Part shown: positions 1 to 9,331 of the stretch, piece by piece | Numbering within the stretch: position 1 is the first letter of the stretch | Layout: each line of letters opens with the position of its first letter | Assembly: GCF_027111275.1 (NCBI RefSeq) | Contig: NZ_CP114286.1 | Coordinates: 2,418,001 to 2,482,000, forward strand | Reading direction: 5' to 3' | Length of the DNA stretch: 64,000 bases | Source of the DNA: Flavobacterium luteolum | GTDB lineage: Bacteria > Bacteroidota > Bacteroidia > Flavobacteriales > Flavobacteriaceae | The notes under the pieces: model-generated | Told to the model about the DNA's origin: nothing | Database searches by the model: none | Seen by the model: the letters and a program-made list of their open reading frames with translations, nothing else | Program-made: the position numbers and the translations under genes

Positions 1-492
1 TCCGCGAATTACTGGTTTTCCAATAGAAGTTCCTGTTGAAATCTGTGAAACTCCTGGAATTGTCGCCAAACCTTCAATCAAAGTTGAGGTTCCTTTTTGC
101 TGTAATGTTTTAATGCTTTCATGCTCTATTTTCATTACGTTTTGCGATTGCAGTTTGTTGAAAGGTGTAGAAACTACTACTTCGTCCATTTCTAGAATAG
201 ATTCTTCAAGAATAATATCTAGTGTGTTTTGTTTCAGTAGTTTAGAAATCGTTTTATTTTGATTGGCATATCCAACATAAGTAAAAGCAATGCGAAGGCT
301 TCCGTTTGGAAGATTATTCAATTCGTATTTTCCCTTTGCGTCTGTTGTAGTTCCTTTATGTAATTCGGGAGCATAAACAGAAACTCCAGGCAATGGCTGA
401 TTTTGTTTATCGGTTACAATACCTGAAACCGAATTTTGAGCAGAAAGCATGCTCGAGAACCCTAAAATAAGGGCAATTATAATTTTTTTCAT
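1..492 (-). CDS. TonB-dependent receptor, N-terminal part (runs off window)
   Basis: Only the first 164 residues lie in the window. They show a signal peptide (residues 1-19, ending SMLSA), a carboxypeptidase-like regulatory beta-sandwich (about 20-100, with GIVTDKQNQPLPGVSV), and the start of the plug domain (from about 108, MDEVVVST, then LATIPGV and the closing PVIRG). This is the usual order of a Bacteroidota TonB receptor, an outer-membrane importer energised by TonB-ExbBD. The substrate cannot be read from this part. The small His/Cys-rich gene at 657-1010 lies just upstream on the same strand, as in the zinc-like locus at 37.5 kb, so a metal is possible (inference). Confidence 0.9.
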   Translation of the reverse strand, partial: MKKIIIALILGFSSMLSAQNSVSGIVTDKQNQPLPGVSVYAPELHKGTTTDAKGKYELNNLPNGSLRIAFTYVGYANQNKTISKLLKQNTLDIILEESILEMDEVVVSTPFNKLQSQNVMKIEHESIKTLQQKGTSTLIEGLATIPGVSQISTGTSIGKPVIRG

Positions 493-656
493 TTGAAAAT
501 GATGCTATAGTTAAATTGAGTTTTTTTCTTCGAATAAAAACCAAACGCGACATTAAAGCATTCTGATCCCAATTCAGAAGATTAGGATTAGGAAACTCAA
601 TGTTGTTTTGAATTTAAATGAAAAGAAATGTGATTTTTTTTCGAAAAATCGATAAC

Positions 657-1010
657 TTAAGAAACTATAAACGCAGGAGGTCCGCGTAAGAAATACGAAG
701 GGGATGAAATAGAGAAAATTTTCTCTGTAACGGGTAAGAAATAAGCAAATTCTTTTTCAAAAGAATGAAATTGAAATTGAAAAGTTTCTGGAACAATGTA
801 ACTTCCGAAGGCGAAATTACAAACAAAACAAACCTCATAATCATGATGCTGATGCGTTATTTCTCCGCTCGGATCATTGTAATTGTGATGGCACTGTTTT
901 TCTGAAAGCTGCTTTACAATATGCTCATAACTGTGTATCGACTGAAACAATATCGAGAACAATATTGTTACAGCAAACGATAAACTTAATATGAGCTGCT
1001 TTTTCTTCAT
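657..1010 (-). CDS. Small secreted/membrane-anchored His/Cys-rich protein
   Basis: About 117 residues from the ATG at 1010, which is preferred over an ATG 30 bases upstream because MKKKQLILSLS begins a clean signal/anchor helix. The mature part has HSYEHIVKQL, a His-rich stretch with HQHHDYEVCFVCNF (CxxC), and an LRGPPA end. The gene at 37561-37911 shares the same plan: HSYEHIL, CSLCDF and LRAPP. Both lie upstream of TonB receptors on the same strand. A TAccTTTG -7 box at 1017-1024 would put the transcript start almost at the ATG. A periplasmic metal-binding role is inferred from the residues only. Confidence 0.75.
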   Translation of the reverse strand: MKKKQLILSLSFAVTILFSILFQSIHSYEHIVKQLSEKQCHHNYNDPSGEITHQHHDYEVCFVCNFAFGSYIVPETFQFQFHSFEKEFAYFLPVTEKIFSISSPSYFLRGPPAFIVS

Positions 1011-1160
1011 GCACTGCAAAGGTATAAAAGATAAAAACAAAATTGATTAATTTTTTCTTTCATCGAGTTGATCTATTGAAAATAATGCAGCAATTAATTT
1101 TATTCGGAGTCAAAATGAGAATATTTTTACTTCTTATCGTTACTGCAGAAAGCATTATAT

Positions 1161-1168
1161 TATATTTG
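1161..1168 (+). promoter_or_regulatory. -7 box upstream of the outer-membrane barrel gene
   Basis: TATATTTG matches the Bacteroidota TAnnTTTG consensus. Only a TTA, 18 bases upstream, could serve as the -33 element. The leader to the ATG at 1236 would be about 60 nt. Confidence 0.5.
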
Positions 1169-1235
1169 TATGTGAAATAAATGGACATCGAAAAACGTTT
1201 ATTTATAATTACCTCTTTAAAATCAAAAACACGAT

Positions 1236-1940
1236 ATGCGAATTATTTTTAGCTGCTTATTTTTACTCACTTTTTTAAATTCTTTTGCGCAAGAAGACGT
1301 TAAGCCTGAGATAAAACCAGTTGTAAAAATAGATTCTTTATATCGAGAAGATCAGTTTTATTTTTCGGTTACCTATAATATGTTTACTGATATTCCAATC
1401 GATTTCAAACAGAATAAATTTTCTCTTGGACTTTCAGGAGGTTTTTTACGCGATATGCCGGTGAATAAATCAAGAACCGTTGCTATTGCTGCTGGATTAG
1501 GGTTGAGTTATCAGAATTATTATCAGAATCTGACTATTTCTGAAGATGGTTCGGGATCAATAATATATGGAGTTAACGATTATGGGCAATTTGTATCCAA
1601 TCGTTACAGACAATATTCTGTAGATCTTCCAATAGAATTTAGATGGCGTAATTCGACGTATGAAAGTACTAAATTCTGGCGTATCTATGGTGGAGTTAAA
1701 CTGAGTTATGTTTTCTCGAGCGCCTCTACTCTTGACGATGGCGAAAAAACATATAAAATCAAAAACAACGGAGATATCAATAAATTTCAGTACGGACCTT
1801 ATTTGGCCGCTGGATACAATACCTGGAACGTTTATATATATTACGGCTTAAGTCCGTTATTTAAGTCGGCAACAACTTTGAATGGAGAAAAAATCAATAT
1901 GAAAACCTTAAATGCAGGACTGATTTTTTATATTTTATAA
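1236..1940 (+). CDS. Outer-membrane beta-barrel protein (PorT-like family)
   Basis: 234 residues with a signal peptide (1-18, cut after NSFA). The rest has alternating aromatic/hydrophobic strands (GLSGGFLRDM, AAGLGLSYQNYYQ, IYGGVKLSYVF, LAAGYNTWNVYIYYGLSPLF) ending in LNAGLIFYIL. A terminal aromatic-rich strand is typical of BAM-inserted barrels. The length fits the eight-stranded PorT/OMP_b-brl group. No specific function can be assigned. The 3' end overlaps the convergent gene by 6 bases. Confidence 0.75.
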   Translation: MRIIFSCLFLLTFLNSFAQEDVKPEIKPVVKIDSLYREDQFYFSVTYNMFTDIPIDFKQNKFSLGLSGGFLRDMPVNKSRTVAIAAGLGLSYQNYYQNLTISEDGSGSIIYGVNDYGQFVSNRYRQYSVDLPIEFRWRNSTYESTKFWRIYGGVKLSYVFSSASTLDDGEKTYKIKNNGDINKFQYGPYLAAGYNTWNVYIYYGLSPLFKSATTLNGEKINMKTLNAGLIFYIL

Positions 1941-2549
1941 CCACAAGTATAAAAATAAAAGTTGTGGCATTATTCCAACAAACAATCCAATTAATATTTC
2001 TCTAGAAGTATGTGCATTCATTTCTAAACGAGATGAAGCTACAATTCCTGATAATAAAATAAGTAAAGCTGGCCAATACGGATTATGCAGCTGAAGATGA
2101 ATGTTTAATCCGATAACAAAAATCGTTAAACCTGATATTGCGACCATATGCAAGCTTGCTTTTGTCTTGAAGAGCACACATACCAATGCCAAAATAGTAC
2201 TGAACAATGCGGCAAGAAAAAAGAAGTGAAGCTCTGGATAACGTGTAATTACAATGCTTCTTTTTACTAATAAAATATATAAAAAACACTGTAAAATAAG
2301 AGGAATAGTTCGTTCTGATGTCTGACTTAGCATTATTGATTTTACGTGTCCAGTCGATCTTAATAATAGATAAAATAAGACAGGAACAATAATGTTAATA
2401 ACCAAAATCTGAATTAAGACAAAATACTTTTCGTTTGTGCTGAAAACATCATCTTTGTAAAATAAGTAAAACAAAGTTGCGTATAACGATATAAAAATCG
2501 GATGTAAGATATAGGAGAATAGTGGAAGTACTTTTTTCAAAACTTGCAA
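1935..2549 (-). CDS. PAP2-like polytopic membrane protein
   Basis: 204 residues with about six hydrophobic helices. The C-terminal SRLEMNAHTSREI stretch fits the SRxxxxxH third motif of type 2 phosphatidic acid phosphatases. MVAISG may be the remains of the PSGH motif. The KxxxxxxRP motif is not evident, so catalysis is doubtful. The start is TTG at 2549; no in-frame ATG lies near. Either a degenerate PAP2 enzyme or a structural relative. Confidence 0.65.
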   Translation of the reverse strand: MQVLKKVLPLFSYILHPIFISLYATLFYLFYKDDVFSTNEKYFVLIQILVINIIVPVLFYLLLRSTGHVKSIMLSQTSERTIPLILQCFLYILLVKRSIVITRYPELHFFFLAALFSTILALVCVLFKTKASLHMVAISGLTIFVIGLNIHLQLHNPYWPALLILLSGIVASSRLEMNAHTSREILIGLFVGIMPQLLFLYLWL

Positions 2550-2590
2550 ATTTGTGGTCTAAAAACAAATATAATCAATAAATGTTTTCT

Positions 2591-2773
2591 GCCACGAATT
2601 ACACGAATTCACACGATTTATTTTTTTTCCACTCCCGATAGCTATCGGAATAATCGGATTTAAAAGGATTATAATTAGTGATACTTTTTTTAATCTGGGG
2701 AAGAAATTTTTCACGCAGATTTAGCAGATTATAAAAAAAAAATTAATTCGTGTGAATTCGTGTAATTCGTGGC
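2591..2773. repeat. Long-range perfect 26-bp inverted repeat with a nested palindrome
   Basis: GCCACGAATTACACGAATTC... at 2591-2616 is the exact reverse complement of 2748-2773. Between the arms lie a copy of the TCCCGATAGCTATCGGGA palindrome with one mismatch (2633-2650) and a cgcagatttagcagatt unit. Related hairpins occur at 21279-21389, 22832-22880 and 32645-32703. Confidence 0.8.
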
Positions 2774-2875
2774 AAATCTACTTTTTCTACACTTTCATAT
2801 AAATGGAATAATTAGTGAAAATTTAGGAGTTTCGTGGCAAACCTTTTTTTAAATTTGAAAAAAAGAAATTCCGAA

Positions 2876-5347
2876 ATGAGCCTAAATTTAAAAAACCTGG
2901 TTTCAGTACTTAATGCCAAATGGATTGGTACAAATGCTGATGTTTTAATCGATCATATTTCAATTGACAGCCGTTCACTTCAAAACGGATCACAGACTTT
3001 ATTTTTTGCTCTAGCCGGTGTTAACAACGATGCGCATTTGTTTATTCCAGATTTAATAGAAAACGGAGTTCAGAATTTTGTTGTTCAGTATATTCCAGAT
3101 GGTTACATAGACAAAGCTAATTTTTTAGTTGTTGATAATGCACTTCTAGCACTTCAGGAATTTGCGGCTTATTACAGAAATCTTTTCCATTTTCCAGTTA
3201 TCGGATTAACAGGGAGCAATGGCAAAACAATCGTAAAAGAATGGCTTAATTTCTTATTGAGCCCTGATTATAATATTATTAGAAGTCCAAAAAGCTACAA
3301 CTCACAAGTTGGAGTTCCGCTTTCGGTTATTGGTATTAACGAAAAACATAATTTAGGCATTTTCGAAGCTGGAATTTCGACAGTTAACGAAATGATTCAT
3401 CTTGAAAAAATAATTAAACCTACAATTGGTGTGCTTACTAATATTGGAAGTGCACACGATGAAGGGTTTTTAAATTTAGTGCAGAAGATTGATGAGAAAT
3501 TACTTTTGTTTAAAGATTGTCCAATAATTATATATCAAAAAACTGAAGTTGTAGAATCATGTCTGACTCAGTTTGCAGCAGAATATATGATTCATCCTCG
3601 AAAGCTTTTTTCTTGGAGTTTTACAGATAAAAAAGCAGACGTTTTTATTGAAAAAAGAGAATGTAAAAACGATCATACTTTTATTCAATATCAATATAAA
3701 AATGAAATTTTCAATTTAGAAATTCCGTTTAATGATTCGGCTTCTATAGAAAATGCTATTTCCTGTTTATTGGTTTTACTACATTTTAATTATAATCAAG
3801 AAACTATTCAAAGCCGAATTGAGATGCTTTATCCAGTTCGAATGCGACTTGAAGTAAAAAACGGAATCAACAATTGCAGTATTATTGATGATAGTTACAG
3901 TTCCGATTTCCAGTCGCTTAAAATTGCTTTGGATTTCTTGGAAAGCCAAAAGAAAAAAGGCGCTTCAAAAACTGTTATTTTATCTGATATTTTCCAAAGC
4001 GGATTTGCAAACGAAGAATTGTATTCTAAAGTTGCCCAGTTAATTTCAGACAATAAAATAAACCGCATAATTGGTATTGGCGCAACGATTTCTTCTTTTG
4101 CGGCTAAATTTCCAAACAGTACAATGTTTCAAAATACAGCCGATTTTATAGCTGACATCGATAATCTGAATTTCAATAATGAAACGATTCTAATAAAAGG
4201 AGCTAGATCTTTTCAGTTTGAAGAGATTGTTTCGCTTCTTGAAGAGAAAACACACGAAACAGTTCTTGAAATTAATCTCGATGCTATTAGCCATAACTTT
4301 AATTATTACAAGTCAAAACTGGCGCCAAATGTCAAAATGATGGTTATGGTAAAAGCATTTGGTTACGGAAACGGCGGTTTAGAAATTGCCAAACTTTTAG
4401 AACATCATAAAGTAGATTATTTGGGAGTGGCTTTTGCCGATGAAGGAATAACGTTGAAAAATGGAGGGATAAAAGTTCCTATTATGGTTTTGAATCCAGA
4501 ATCGACTAGTTTTCCATCTATGATTCAATATCAGTTAGAACCTGAAATATATAGCTTAAAAGGGTTAAATGCCTTTTTGAAAATTGCACGCGAAAAGAAC
4601 TTAAAAGATTATCCAATTCATATCAAAATGGACACAGGAATGCATCGTTTAGGTTTTGAAAACAATACAATCGATGAACTGATTGCGACTTTAAAAGGAA
4701 ATTCGACTGTTCGTGTTCAAAGTATTTTATCTCATTTAGCAACAAGTGATGATCCGAAGCATTTTGATTTTGTGCGACAGCAGATTGCCTTATTCGAAAA
4801 ACTGTCTTCAAAATTAATAACAGCATTAAATATCAATCCAATTCGTCATACATTAAATACTTCTGGAATCAGTAATTTTCCTGATGCGCAATACAGCATG
4901 GTGCGTTTGGGTATTGGATTGTATGGAGTTTCAAACGATCCTGCAGAACAGAAATATCTGGAAAATGTGGGAACGTTAAAATCCATAATTTCTCAAATTC
5001 GAACCATTCCAGCTGGTGACAGCGTAGGTTATGGACGCCGTTTTATGGCTGATCGAGAAACAAAAATTGCTACAATTCCAATTGGTTATGCAGACGGAAT
5101 TTCGAGGTTATGGGGTAATGAAATAGGCTATGTAACAATCAAAAACCAGAAAGCAAAAATTGTTGGCAGTGTCTGTATGGATATGCTGATGGTTAATGTC
5201 AGCCATATCGATTGCAAAGAAGGCGACTCAGTAATTATTTTCGGCGAAAGCCCGACTGTAATAGAGATGGCTGTAGCGTTAAAAACGATTCCGTATGAGA
5301 TAATGACGAGTATTTCGCAACGTGTTAAGAGGGTATTTTTTAGATAA
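2876..5347 (+). CDS. Bifunctional MurF ligase / alanine racemase
   Basis: 823 residues from ATG 2876; a GTG 42 bases upstream is also in frame but sits in repeat DNA. Residues 1-455 form a Mur ligase: ATP loop GSNGKT at 113-118, then NxGxAHDEGF and a C-terminal ligase domain with SIIDDSYSSD. From about 464 a type III-fold alanine racemase follows: INLDAISHN, PLP lysine K493 in VKAFGYGNG, RLGIGLYGV, SVGYGRRF and GSVCMDMLMVNV. The product would make D-alanine and add D-Ala-D-Ala to UDP-MurNAc-tripeptide in the cytoplasm. This fusion is known in Bacteroidota. The P-loop is followed by TIVKE instead of the more usual TTVKE. Confidence 0.95.
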   Translation: MSLNLKNLVSVLNAKWIGTNADVLIDHISIDSRSLQNGSQTLFFALAGVNNDAHLFIPDLIENGVQNFVVQYIPDGYIDKANFLVVDNALLALQEFAAYYRNLFHFPVIGLTGSNGKTIVKEWLNFLLSPDYNIIRSPKSYNSQVGVPLSVIGINEKHNLGIFEAGISTVNEMIHLEKIIKPTIGVLTNIGSAHDEGFLNLVQKIDEKLLLFKDCPIIIYQKTEVVESCLTQFAAEYMIHPRKLFSWSFTDKKADVFIEKRECKNDHTFIQYQYKNEIFNLEIPFNDSASIENAISCLLVLLHFNYNQETIQSRIEMLYPVRMRLEVKNGINNCSIIDDSYSSDFQSLKIALDFLESQKKKGASKTVILSDIFQSGFANEELYSKVAQLISDNKINRIIGIGATISSFAAKFPNSTMFQNTADFIADIDNLNFNNETILIKGARSFQFEEIVSLLEEKTHETVLEINLDAISHNFNYYKSKLAPNVKMMVMVKAFGYGNGGLEIAKLLEHHKVDYLGVAFADEGITLKNGGIKVPIMVLNPESTSFPSMIQYQLEPEIYSLKGLNAFLKIAREKNLKDYPIHIKMDTGMHRLGFENNTIDELIATLKGNSTVRVQSILSHLATSDDPKHFDFVRQQIALFEKLSSKLITALNINPIRHTLNTSGISNFPDAQYSMVRLGIGLYGVSNDPAEQKYLENVGTLKSIISQIRTIPAGDSVGYGRRFMADRETKIATIPIGYADGISRLWGNEIGYVTIKNQKAKIVGSVCMDMLMVNVSHIDCKEGDSVIIFGESPTVIEMAVALKTIPYEIMTSISQRVKRVFFR

Positions 5348-5415
5348 TATTAAGAATTTCCAATAAAATTGCGTATTTTCGATATTACTTAATTATAAAT
5401 ATAAACAGATACGAT

Positions 5416-5793
5416 ATGGGATTTTTTTCTGAATTTAAGGAATTTGCAATGAAAGGCAACGTGGTTGACCTGGCTGTCGGGGTGATCATTGGAGCTGCTT
5501 TTGGTAAAATTGTCAGCTCATTTATTGAAGATGTAATTACGCCATTGCTGTTGAAACCAGCTTTAGATGCTGCGCATTTATCGACTATTGAACAATTGAC
5601 TGCTTTTGGAGGTGTAAAGTATGGAGTCTTTATATCGGCAGTAATTAACTTTATAATTGTGGCTTTTGTTTTATTCTTGATAATTAAGGGAATGAATCAT
5701 GCAAAAAAGAAAGATGTTGCACCACCGCCTCCAGCTGGACCAACTCAAGAAGAATTATTGACACAGATTAGAGATTTACTGAAAAATAAATAA
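5416..5793 (+). CDS. mscL: Large-conductance mechanosensitive channel MscL
   Basis: 125 residues, the normal family length. The N-terminal amphipathic segment MGFFSEFKEFAMKGNVVDLAVGV leads into TM1 (IIGAAFGKIVSSFIEDVITP). TM2 is VFISAVINFIIVAFVLFLIIKG, and a charged helix ends the protein (EELLTQIRDLLKNK). MscL opens under membrane tension to release solutes at osmotic downshift. A terminator follows at 5825. Confidence 0.97.
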   Translation: MGFFSEFKEFAMKGNVVDLAVGVIIGAAFGKIVSSFIEDVITPLLLKPALDAAHLSTIEQLTAFGGVKYGVFISAVINFIIVAFVLFLIIKGMNHAKKKDVAPPPPAGPTQEELLTQIRDLLKNK

Positions 5794-5824
5794 AAATATA
5801 ATACCGCTACACTAAGTCTAACTT

Positions 5825-5852
5825 AACCGCCTTCTAAAGAGGCGGTTTTTTT
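5825..5852 (+). terminator. Rho-independent terminator after mscL
   Basis: AACCGCC / GGCGGTT stem with a 9-nt loop, followed by a T run. Confidence 0.9.
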
Positions 5853-5898
5853 ACAAAATGTTTGTTTTATAACAATTTGTTATTTTTTGTGAATCACC

Positions 5899-5928
5899 TT
5901 GCCATAACTTTTATTATACTTACTTTTG
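5899..5928 (+). promoter_or_regulatory. Promoter of asd
   Basis: TTG at 5899-5901, then a 19-bp spacer and TACTTTTG at 5921-5928: the exact Bacteroidota TTG-N19-TAnnTTTG pattern. It gives a leader of about 35 nt to the ATG at 5969. Confidence 0.8.
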
Positions 5929-5968
5929 CGATACAAATTAGATTAATTGATTATTTAAAAATATAAAA

Positions 5969-6958
5969 ATGAGAATTGCAGTTGTAGGCGCTACTGGAAT
6001 GGTAGGCGAAGTAATGCTTAAAGTATTAGCAGAAAGAAATTTTCCTGTTACAGAATTAATTCCTGTTGCATCAGAAAGATCAGTAGGAAAAGAAATCGAA
6101 TACAAAGGAACTAAATATAAAGTAGTAGGATTACAGACAGCTGTTGATATGAAAGCTGATATTGCTGTTTTCTCTGCTGGAGGAGATACTTCATTAGAAT
6201 GGGCTCCAAAATTTGCTGCTGCTGGAACAACTGTTATCGACAACTCTTCTGCATGGAGAATGGATCCTACTAAAAAATTGGTAGTTCCAGAAATCAATGC
6301 TGATGTTTTAACTAAAGAAGATAAAATTATTGCAAATCCAAACTGTTCTACTATTCAAATGGTAATGACTTTGGCTCCTTTGCACAAAAAATACAACATT
6401 AAAAGAATCATTGTTTCTACTTACCAATCTATCACAGGAACTGGTGTAAAAGCAGTGAAACAATTAGAAAACGAGTACGCTGGAGTTCAAGGTGAGATGG
6501 CTTACAAATATCCAATTCACAGAAATGCGATTCCACACTGTGACAGTTTTGAAGAAAACGGGTACACTAAAGAAGAAATGAAATTAGTTCGCGAAACTCA
6601 AAAAATCTTAGGTGATAACACTATCAGAGTTACTGCAACTGCTGTTCGTGTTCCAGTTGTTGGTGGACACAGTGAGGCTGTAAACGTTGAGTTTACAAAT
6701 GATTTTGATGTAAACGAAGTTCGTGAAATCTTACACAATACTGACGGAGTAACGGTACAAGATAATTTGGATACCTTTACATATCCAATGCCATTATATG
6801 CAGAAGGTAAAAATGATGTTTTTGTTGGAAGAATTCGTCGCGACGAAAGCCAGCCAAATACATTAAACATGTGGATTGTTGCTGATAACTTAAGAAAAGG
6901 AGCTGCAACAAACACAATCCAAATCGCTGAATATTTAATTAAAGCTGGTTTGGTATAA
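5969..6958 (+). CDS. asd: Aspartate-semialdehyde dehydrogenase
   Basis: 329 residues, typical length. The N-terminal NADP fold is GATGMVGEVML (8-18). The nucleophile is C126 in NPNCSTIQ, followed by the SITGTGVKAV segment and the basic/acid motif VPVVGGHSEAV. The enzyme reduces aspartyl phosphate to aspartate semialdehyde, at the branch to lysine/diaminopimelate, threonine and methionine. It is a single gene with its own promoter (5899) and terminator (6991). Confidence 0.97.
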   Translation: MRIAVVGATGMVGEVMLKVLAERNFPVTELIPVASERSVGKEIEYKGTKYKVVGLQTAVDMKADIAVFSAGGDTSLEWAPKFAAAGTTVIDNSSAWRMDPTKKLVVPEINADVLTKEDKIIANPNCSTIQMVMTLAPLHKKYNIKRIIVSTYQSITGTGVKAVKQLENEYAGVQGEMAYKYPIHRNAIPHCDSFEENGYTKEEMKLVRETQKILGDNTIRVTATAVRVPVVGGHSEAVNVEFTNDFDVNEVREILHNTDGVTVQDNLDTFTYPMPLYAEGKNDVFVGRIRRDESQPNTLNMWIVADNLRKGAATNTIQIAEYLIKAGLV

Positions 6959-6990
6959 TCAAGAGATTAAATAAAATTGTTATAAAGAGA

Positions 6991-7026
6991 AAACCGTAAT
7001 TGCAGTGATGTAATTACGGTTTTTTT
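6991..7026 (+). terminator. Terminator after asd
   Basis: AAACCGTAATT paired with AATTACGGTTT, 10-nt loop, followed by T residues. Confidence 0.9.
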
Positions 7027-7130
7027 GATTTCAAATATCTTATTTTGATTATTTTTTAGCCTTTGCAAGTAGATTTCTAATTGAGTTTAGACTAGTTTTA
7101 CACGAAAGAATCACAGTAACCCGATTAAAA

Positions 7131-7811
7131 ATGAAAAATATAAAATATTTATTAATTCTAATTTCAGGAATTTGCGCAGCGCAGAATAAATTTGAAGTTA
7201 TGAATGGTTCAAAAAGATATTCTGCTGAGATTTCTGTAGATAATTGTAATGCTGAAAATTGTGAAGGAAAAGCAGTTATAAAATTAGTGGATAAAAAATC
7301 AAATCGTTTTTTTCAAACGTTGACTTCAGACGATTTGTATTTTTTTCTTGATGAAAAACAAAAACCAACAGTAAATGTTATTCAGCTTTATGGAGAGCAA
7401 AGTCCATTGATTTTTGATGATTTTAATTTTGATGGAACAGAAGATTTGGCTGTGAGGAACGGGAACAACAGTGGATATGGTGGACCTTCTTATGATATTT
7501 ATGTTTATAATTCTACTAAACGACAATTTGTTTTAAGTAGTCAATTAACGAATTTGGTAGTTGAAAATCTTGGTATGTTTGTTACAGATCATAAAAGAAA
7601 AAGATTAATTACATATTCTAAATCTGGCTGTTGCTGGCACATGACAACAGAATATGAAGTTGTACCAAATAAAGGATTGCATAAGGTTCATGAATTAGAA
7701 GAAGATGCAATGAATAGTGAATTTGTAACCGTGACTATAAGAAACTTTATAAATAATAAATGGCAGACAAAAACTAAAAATTATAAAATAAGTGAATATT
7801 ATAAAGAATAA
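7131..7811 (+). CDS. Secreted XAC2610-like protein
   Basis: 226 residues with a signal peptide (1-17, ending CAAQ). The central DDFNFDGTEDLAVRNGNNSGYGG segment followed by YDIYVYN resembles the FG-GAP-like unit of XAC2610-type periplasmic proteins, where Asp/Asn residues can bind calcium. The mature part also holds two Cys-rich spots (DNCNAENCEG and SGCCW). The role is unknown. The downstream SUKH gene is 82 bp away and may be separate. Confidence 0.6.
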   Translation: MKNIKYLLILISGICAAQNKFEVMNGSKRYSAEISVDNCNAENCEGKAVIKLVDKKSNRFFQTLTSDDLYFFLDEKQKPTVNVIQLYGEQSPLIFDDFNFDGTEDLAVRNGNNSGYGGPSYDIYVYNSTKRQFVLSSQLTNLVVENLGMFVTDHKRKRLITYSKSGCCWHMTTEYEVVPNKGLHKVHELEEDAMNSEFVTVTIRNFINNKWQTKTKNYKISEYYKE

Positions 7812-7893
7812 GATCTGAGCGAAGTTTTTTAATTTTTAAAAAGTTACTTGCAATATAAAAAAGGTATATATTTAATTTAGAAAAATAAAGACA

Positions 7894-8403
7894 ATGAATT
7901 TCGATAACTACAAGATTATTCCAAATTGCAATACACAAAAAATAGATTTATTTACAGCAGATGAAGAAGAAATTCTGGCTTGTGAAAAAACATTAAACAT
8001 AAATTTTGATGAAGATTATAAAGAGTATGTTCAAGAATACGGAAGTGGGATTTTAGGAGGTACTTATGTGAGAGTTTATCTTCCTGAAACAATAATTCTT
8101 ACTTTAGAAGAATGGAAAAACCGTATTACCGAATATTGGTTTTGGGACGAAGGAAAAGAAGTTTTAACGAAAGAAGAAGTGCTAAAATCGATTAGAGTTG
8201 GAGATACTTTTGATGGAGATGAAATCATTCTTTTAAACAGTCAATATTACATTCTGCCAAGGTATAGTGAAATGATTTATAAAGCAGGAAATACACTTGA
8301 AGAAACAATTTCGTGGCTTTGTTCGTCTGGTATTTTGACAGAAGCGTTTTCTGAAAGAGAATTTGAACCTTTTGATCCAAGCGGTTTTTTAAATTCCAAT
8401 TAA
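7894..8403 (+). CDS. SMI1/KNR4 (SUKH) family protein
   Basis: 169 residues, no signal peptide. The pattern ADEEEILACEKTLNINFDEDYKEYVQEYGSG followed by YVRVYLPETI matches the SUKH fold: an N-terminal helix pair with Asp/Glu-rich LPxDYKxFL-like core. SUKH proteins are often immunity proteins of polymorphic toxins, but solitary housekeeping copies exist. No toxin gene is adjacent, so an orphan immunity protein or general regulator is possible. Confidence 0.7.
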   Translation: MNFDNYKIIPNCNTQKIDLFTADEEEILACEKTLNINFDEDYKEYVQEYGSGILGGTYVRVYLPETIILTLEEWKNRITEYWFWDEGKEVLTKEEVLKSIRVGDTFDGDEIILLNSQYYILPRYSEMIYKAGNTLEETISWLCSSGILTEAFSEREFEPFDPSGFLNSN

Positions 8404-8405
8404 AA

Positions 8406-8455
8406 AAAATTCCAAATTCCAAGTGCACAAAATGCATTTTGGAATTTGGAATTTT
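8406..8455. terminator. Bidirectional hairpin between convergent genes
   Basis: Perfect 16-bp stem (8406-8421 with 8440-8455), flanked by A and T runs, between the SUKH gene and the ferredoxin gene. The same AATTCCAAATTCCAA unit recurs near 41910-41945 and 49770-49810, so it is also a dispersed repeat. Confidence 0.75.
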
Positions 8456-8475
8456 AAAATTTTGGAATTTATTTT

Positions 8476-8793
8476 CTAGTATTCAGGAGCTAATTCTAAC
8501 TCCAATCCTTCTAAATCTTCAGTTATTGGAATCTGACAACCTAAACGACTATTAGACTTCACATAAAATGCTTCCGAAAGCATAGCTTCTTCATCATCTC
8601 CCATTTCTGGTAATGCAACATCATTAAGAACATAACACTGGCAAGAAGCGCACATGGCCATTCCTCCGCAGGTTCCTTCAACAGGAAGTTCGTATGCTTT
8701 GCATAACTCCATTATATTCATTGCCATATCGGTTGGAGCTTGTAATTCGTGTATAACTCCTTCTCGATCTTTAATTTTAATTAATACATCCAT
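8476..8793 (-). CDS. 2Fe-2S ferredoxin
   Basis: 105 residues. Cluster ligands C42, C48, C51 (CGGMAMCASC) and C86 (RLGCQI) give the C-x5-C-x2-C...C spacing of adrenodoxin/Isc-type ferredoxins. This is a cytoplasmic electron carrier, plausibly serving Fe-S cluster assembly given NifU-like and Mrp genes upstream on the same strand. A secreted-protein gene lies between, so operon membership is uncertain. Confidence 0.9.
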   Translation of the reverse strand: MDVLIKIKDREGVIHELQAPTDMAMNIMELCKAYELPVEGTCGGMAMCASCQCYVLNDVALPEMGDDEEAMLSEAFYVKSNSRLGCQIPITEDLEGLELELAPEY

Positions 8794-8851
8794 TTTTGAT
8801 TATTGGAATTTACTGCAGAATTTGAAAACGTGTTCAAACCCTTTATTAATT

Positions 8852-9331
8852 TTAACTTTTCTCTTTTAAGCTAAAAGCGTATTCTTTTCTATTACCGTCT
8901 TTAAGGCGCATTTTTACACCAATAATATTACCTCCTTTTTCTAGTATTGTTACTAGAGAAATAACAGAGTAATAATCTTTATCAGCTTGGAAAATTAAGG
9001 TCCCTTCGTATGTAGAGTTTAAAATTCCTTGTTTATCTGTTTGCGCGCTAAGCTTTCGCGGATGCGAAAAATCGGCTGAGCTATATGTTGCTTTATTTGA
9101 AAACTTTGCTTTTCCGTCGCAAAGATCATATAAGAAATCATAATTACCAATTCTTAAAGCGCCTTCTTCAGTTTTGCCATTTGTAGAAAAAATGATTTGT
9201 CCTGAATATTGGAAATCTGACCATTCTTCGGATTCATTTACCCAAGCTTTTTCAGCAAATAGTGTTTGGCCCTGTTGTGCATTTACAGCGCTTATAAAAA
9301 ATAATAAAAAAAGAGCGTAAAAGTTTCTCAT
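8852..9331 (-). CDS. Secreted protein of unknown function
   Basis: 159 residues with signal peptide MRNFYALFLLFFISAVNAQ. The remainder is predicted mostly beta strands (YSGQIIFSTNG, EGTLIFQADKDYYSVISLVTIL). There are no metal-ligand clusters and I do not recognise a family. It lies between the ferredoxin and the NifU-like gene, all on the minus strand. Confidence 0.65.
   Translation of the reverse strand: MRNFYALFLLFFISAVNAQQGQTLFAEKAWVNESEEWSDFQYSGQIIFSTNGKTEEGALRIGNYDFLYDLCDGKAKFSNKATYSSADFSHPRKLSAQTDKQGILNSTYEGTLIFQADKDYYSVISLVTILEKGGNIIGVKMRLKDGNRKEYAFSLKEKS

Noticed and set aside
7848..7874. Promoter TTG...TATATTTA before the SUKH gene
   Set aside because: Spacing is only 16 bp and the -7 box lacks the final G; too weak to list as a feature.
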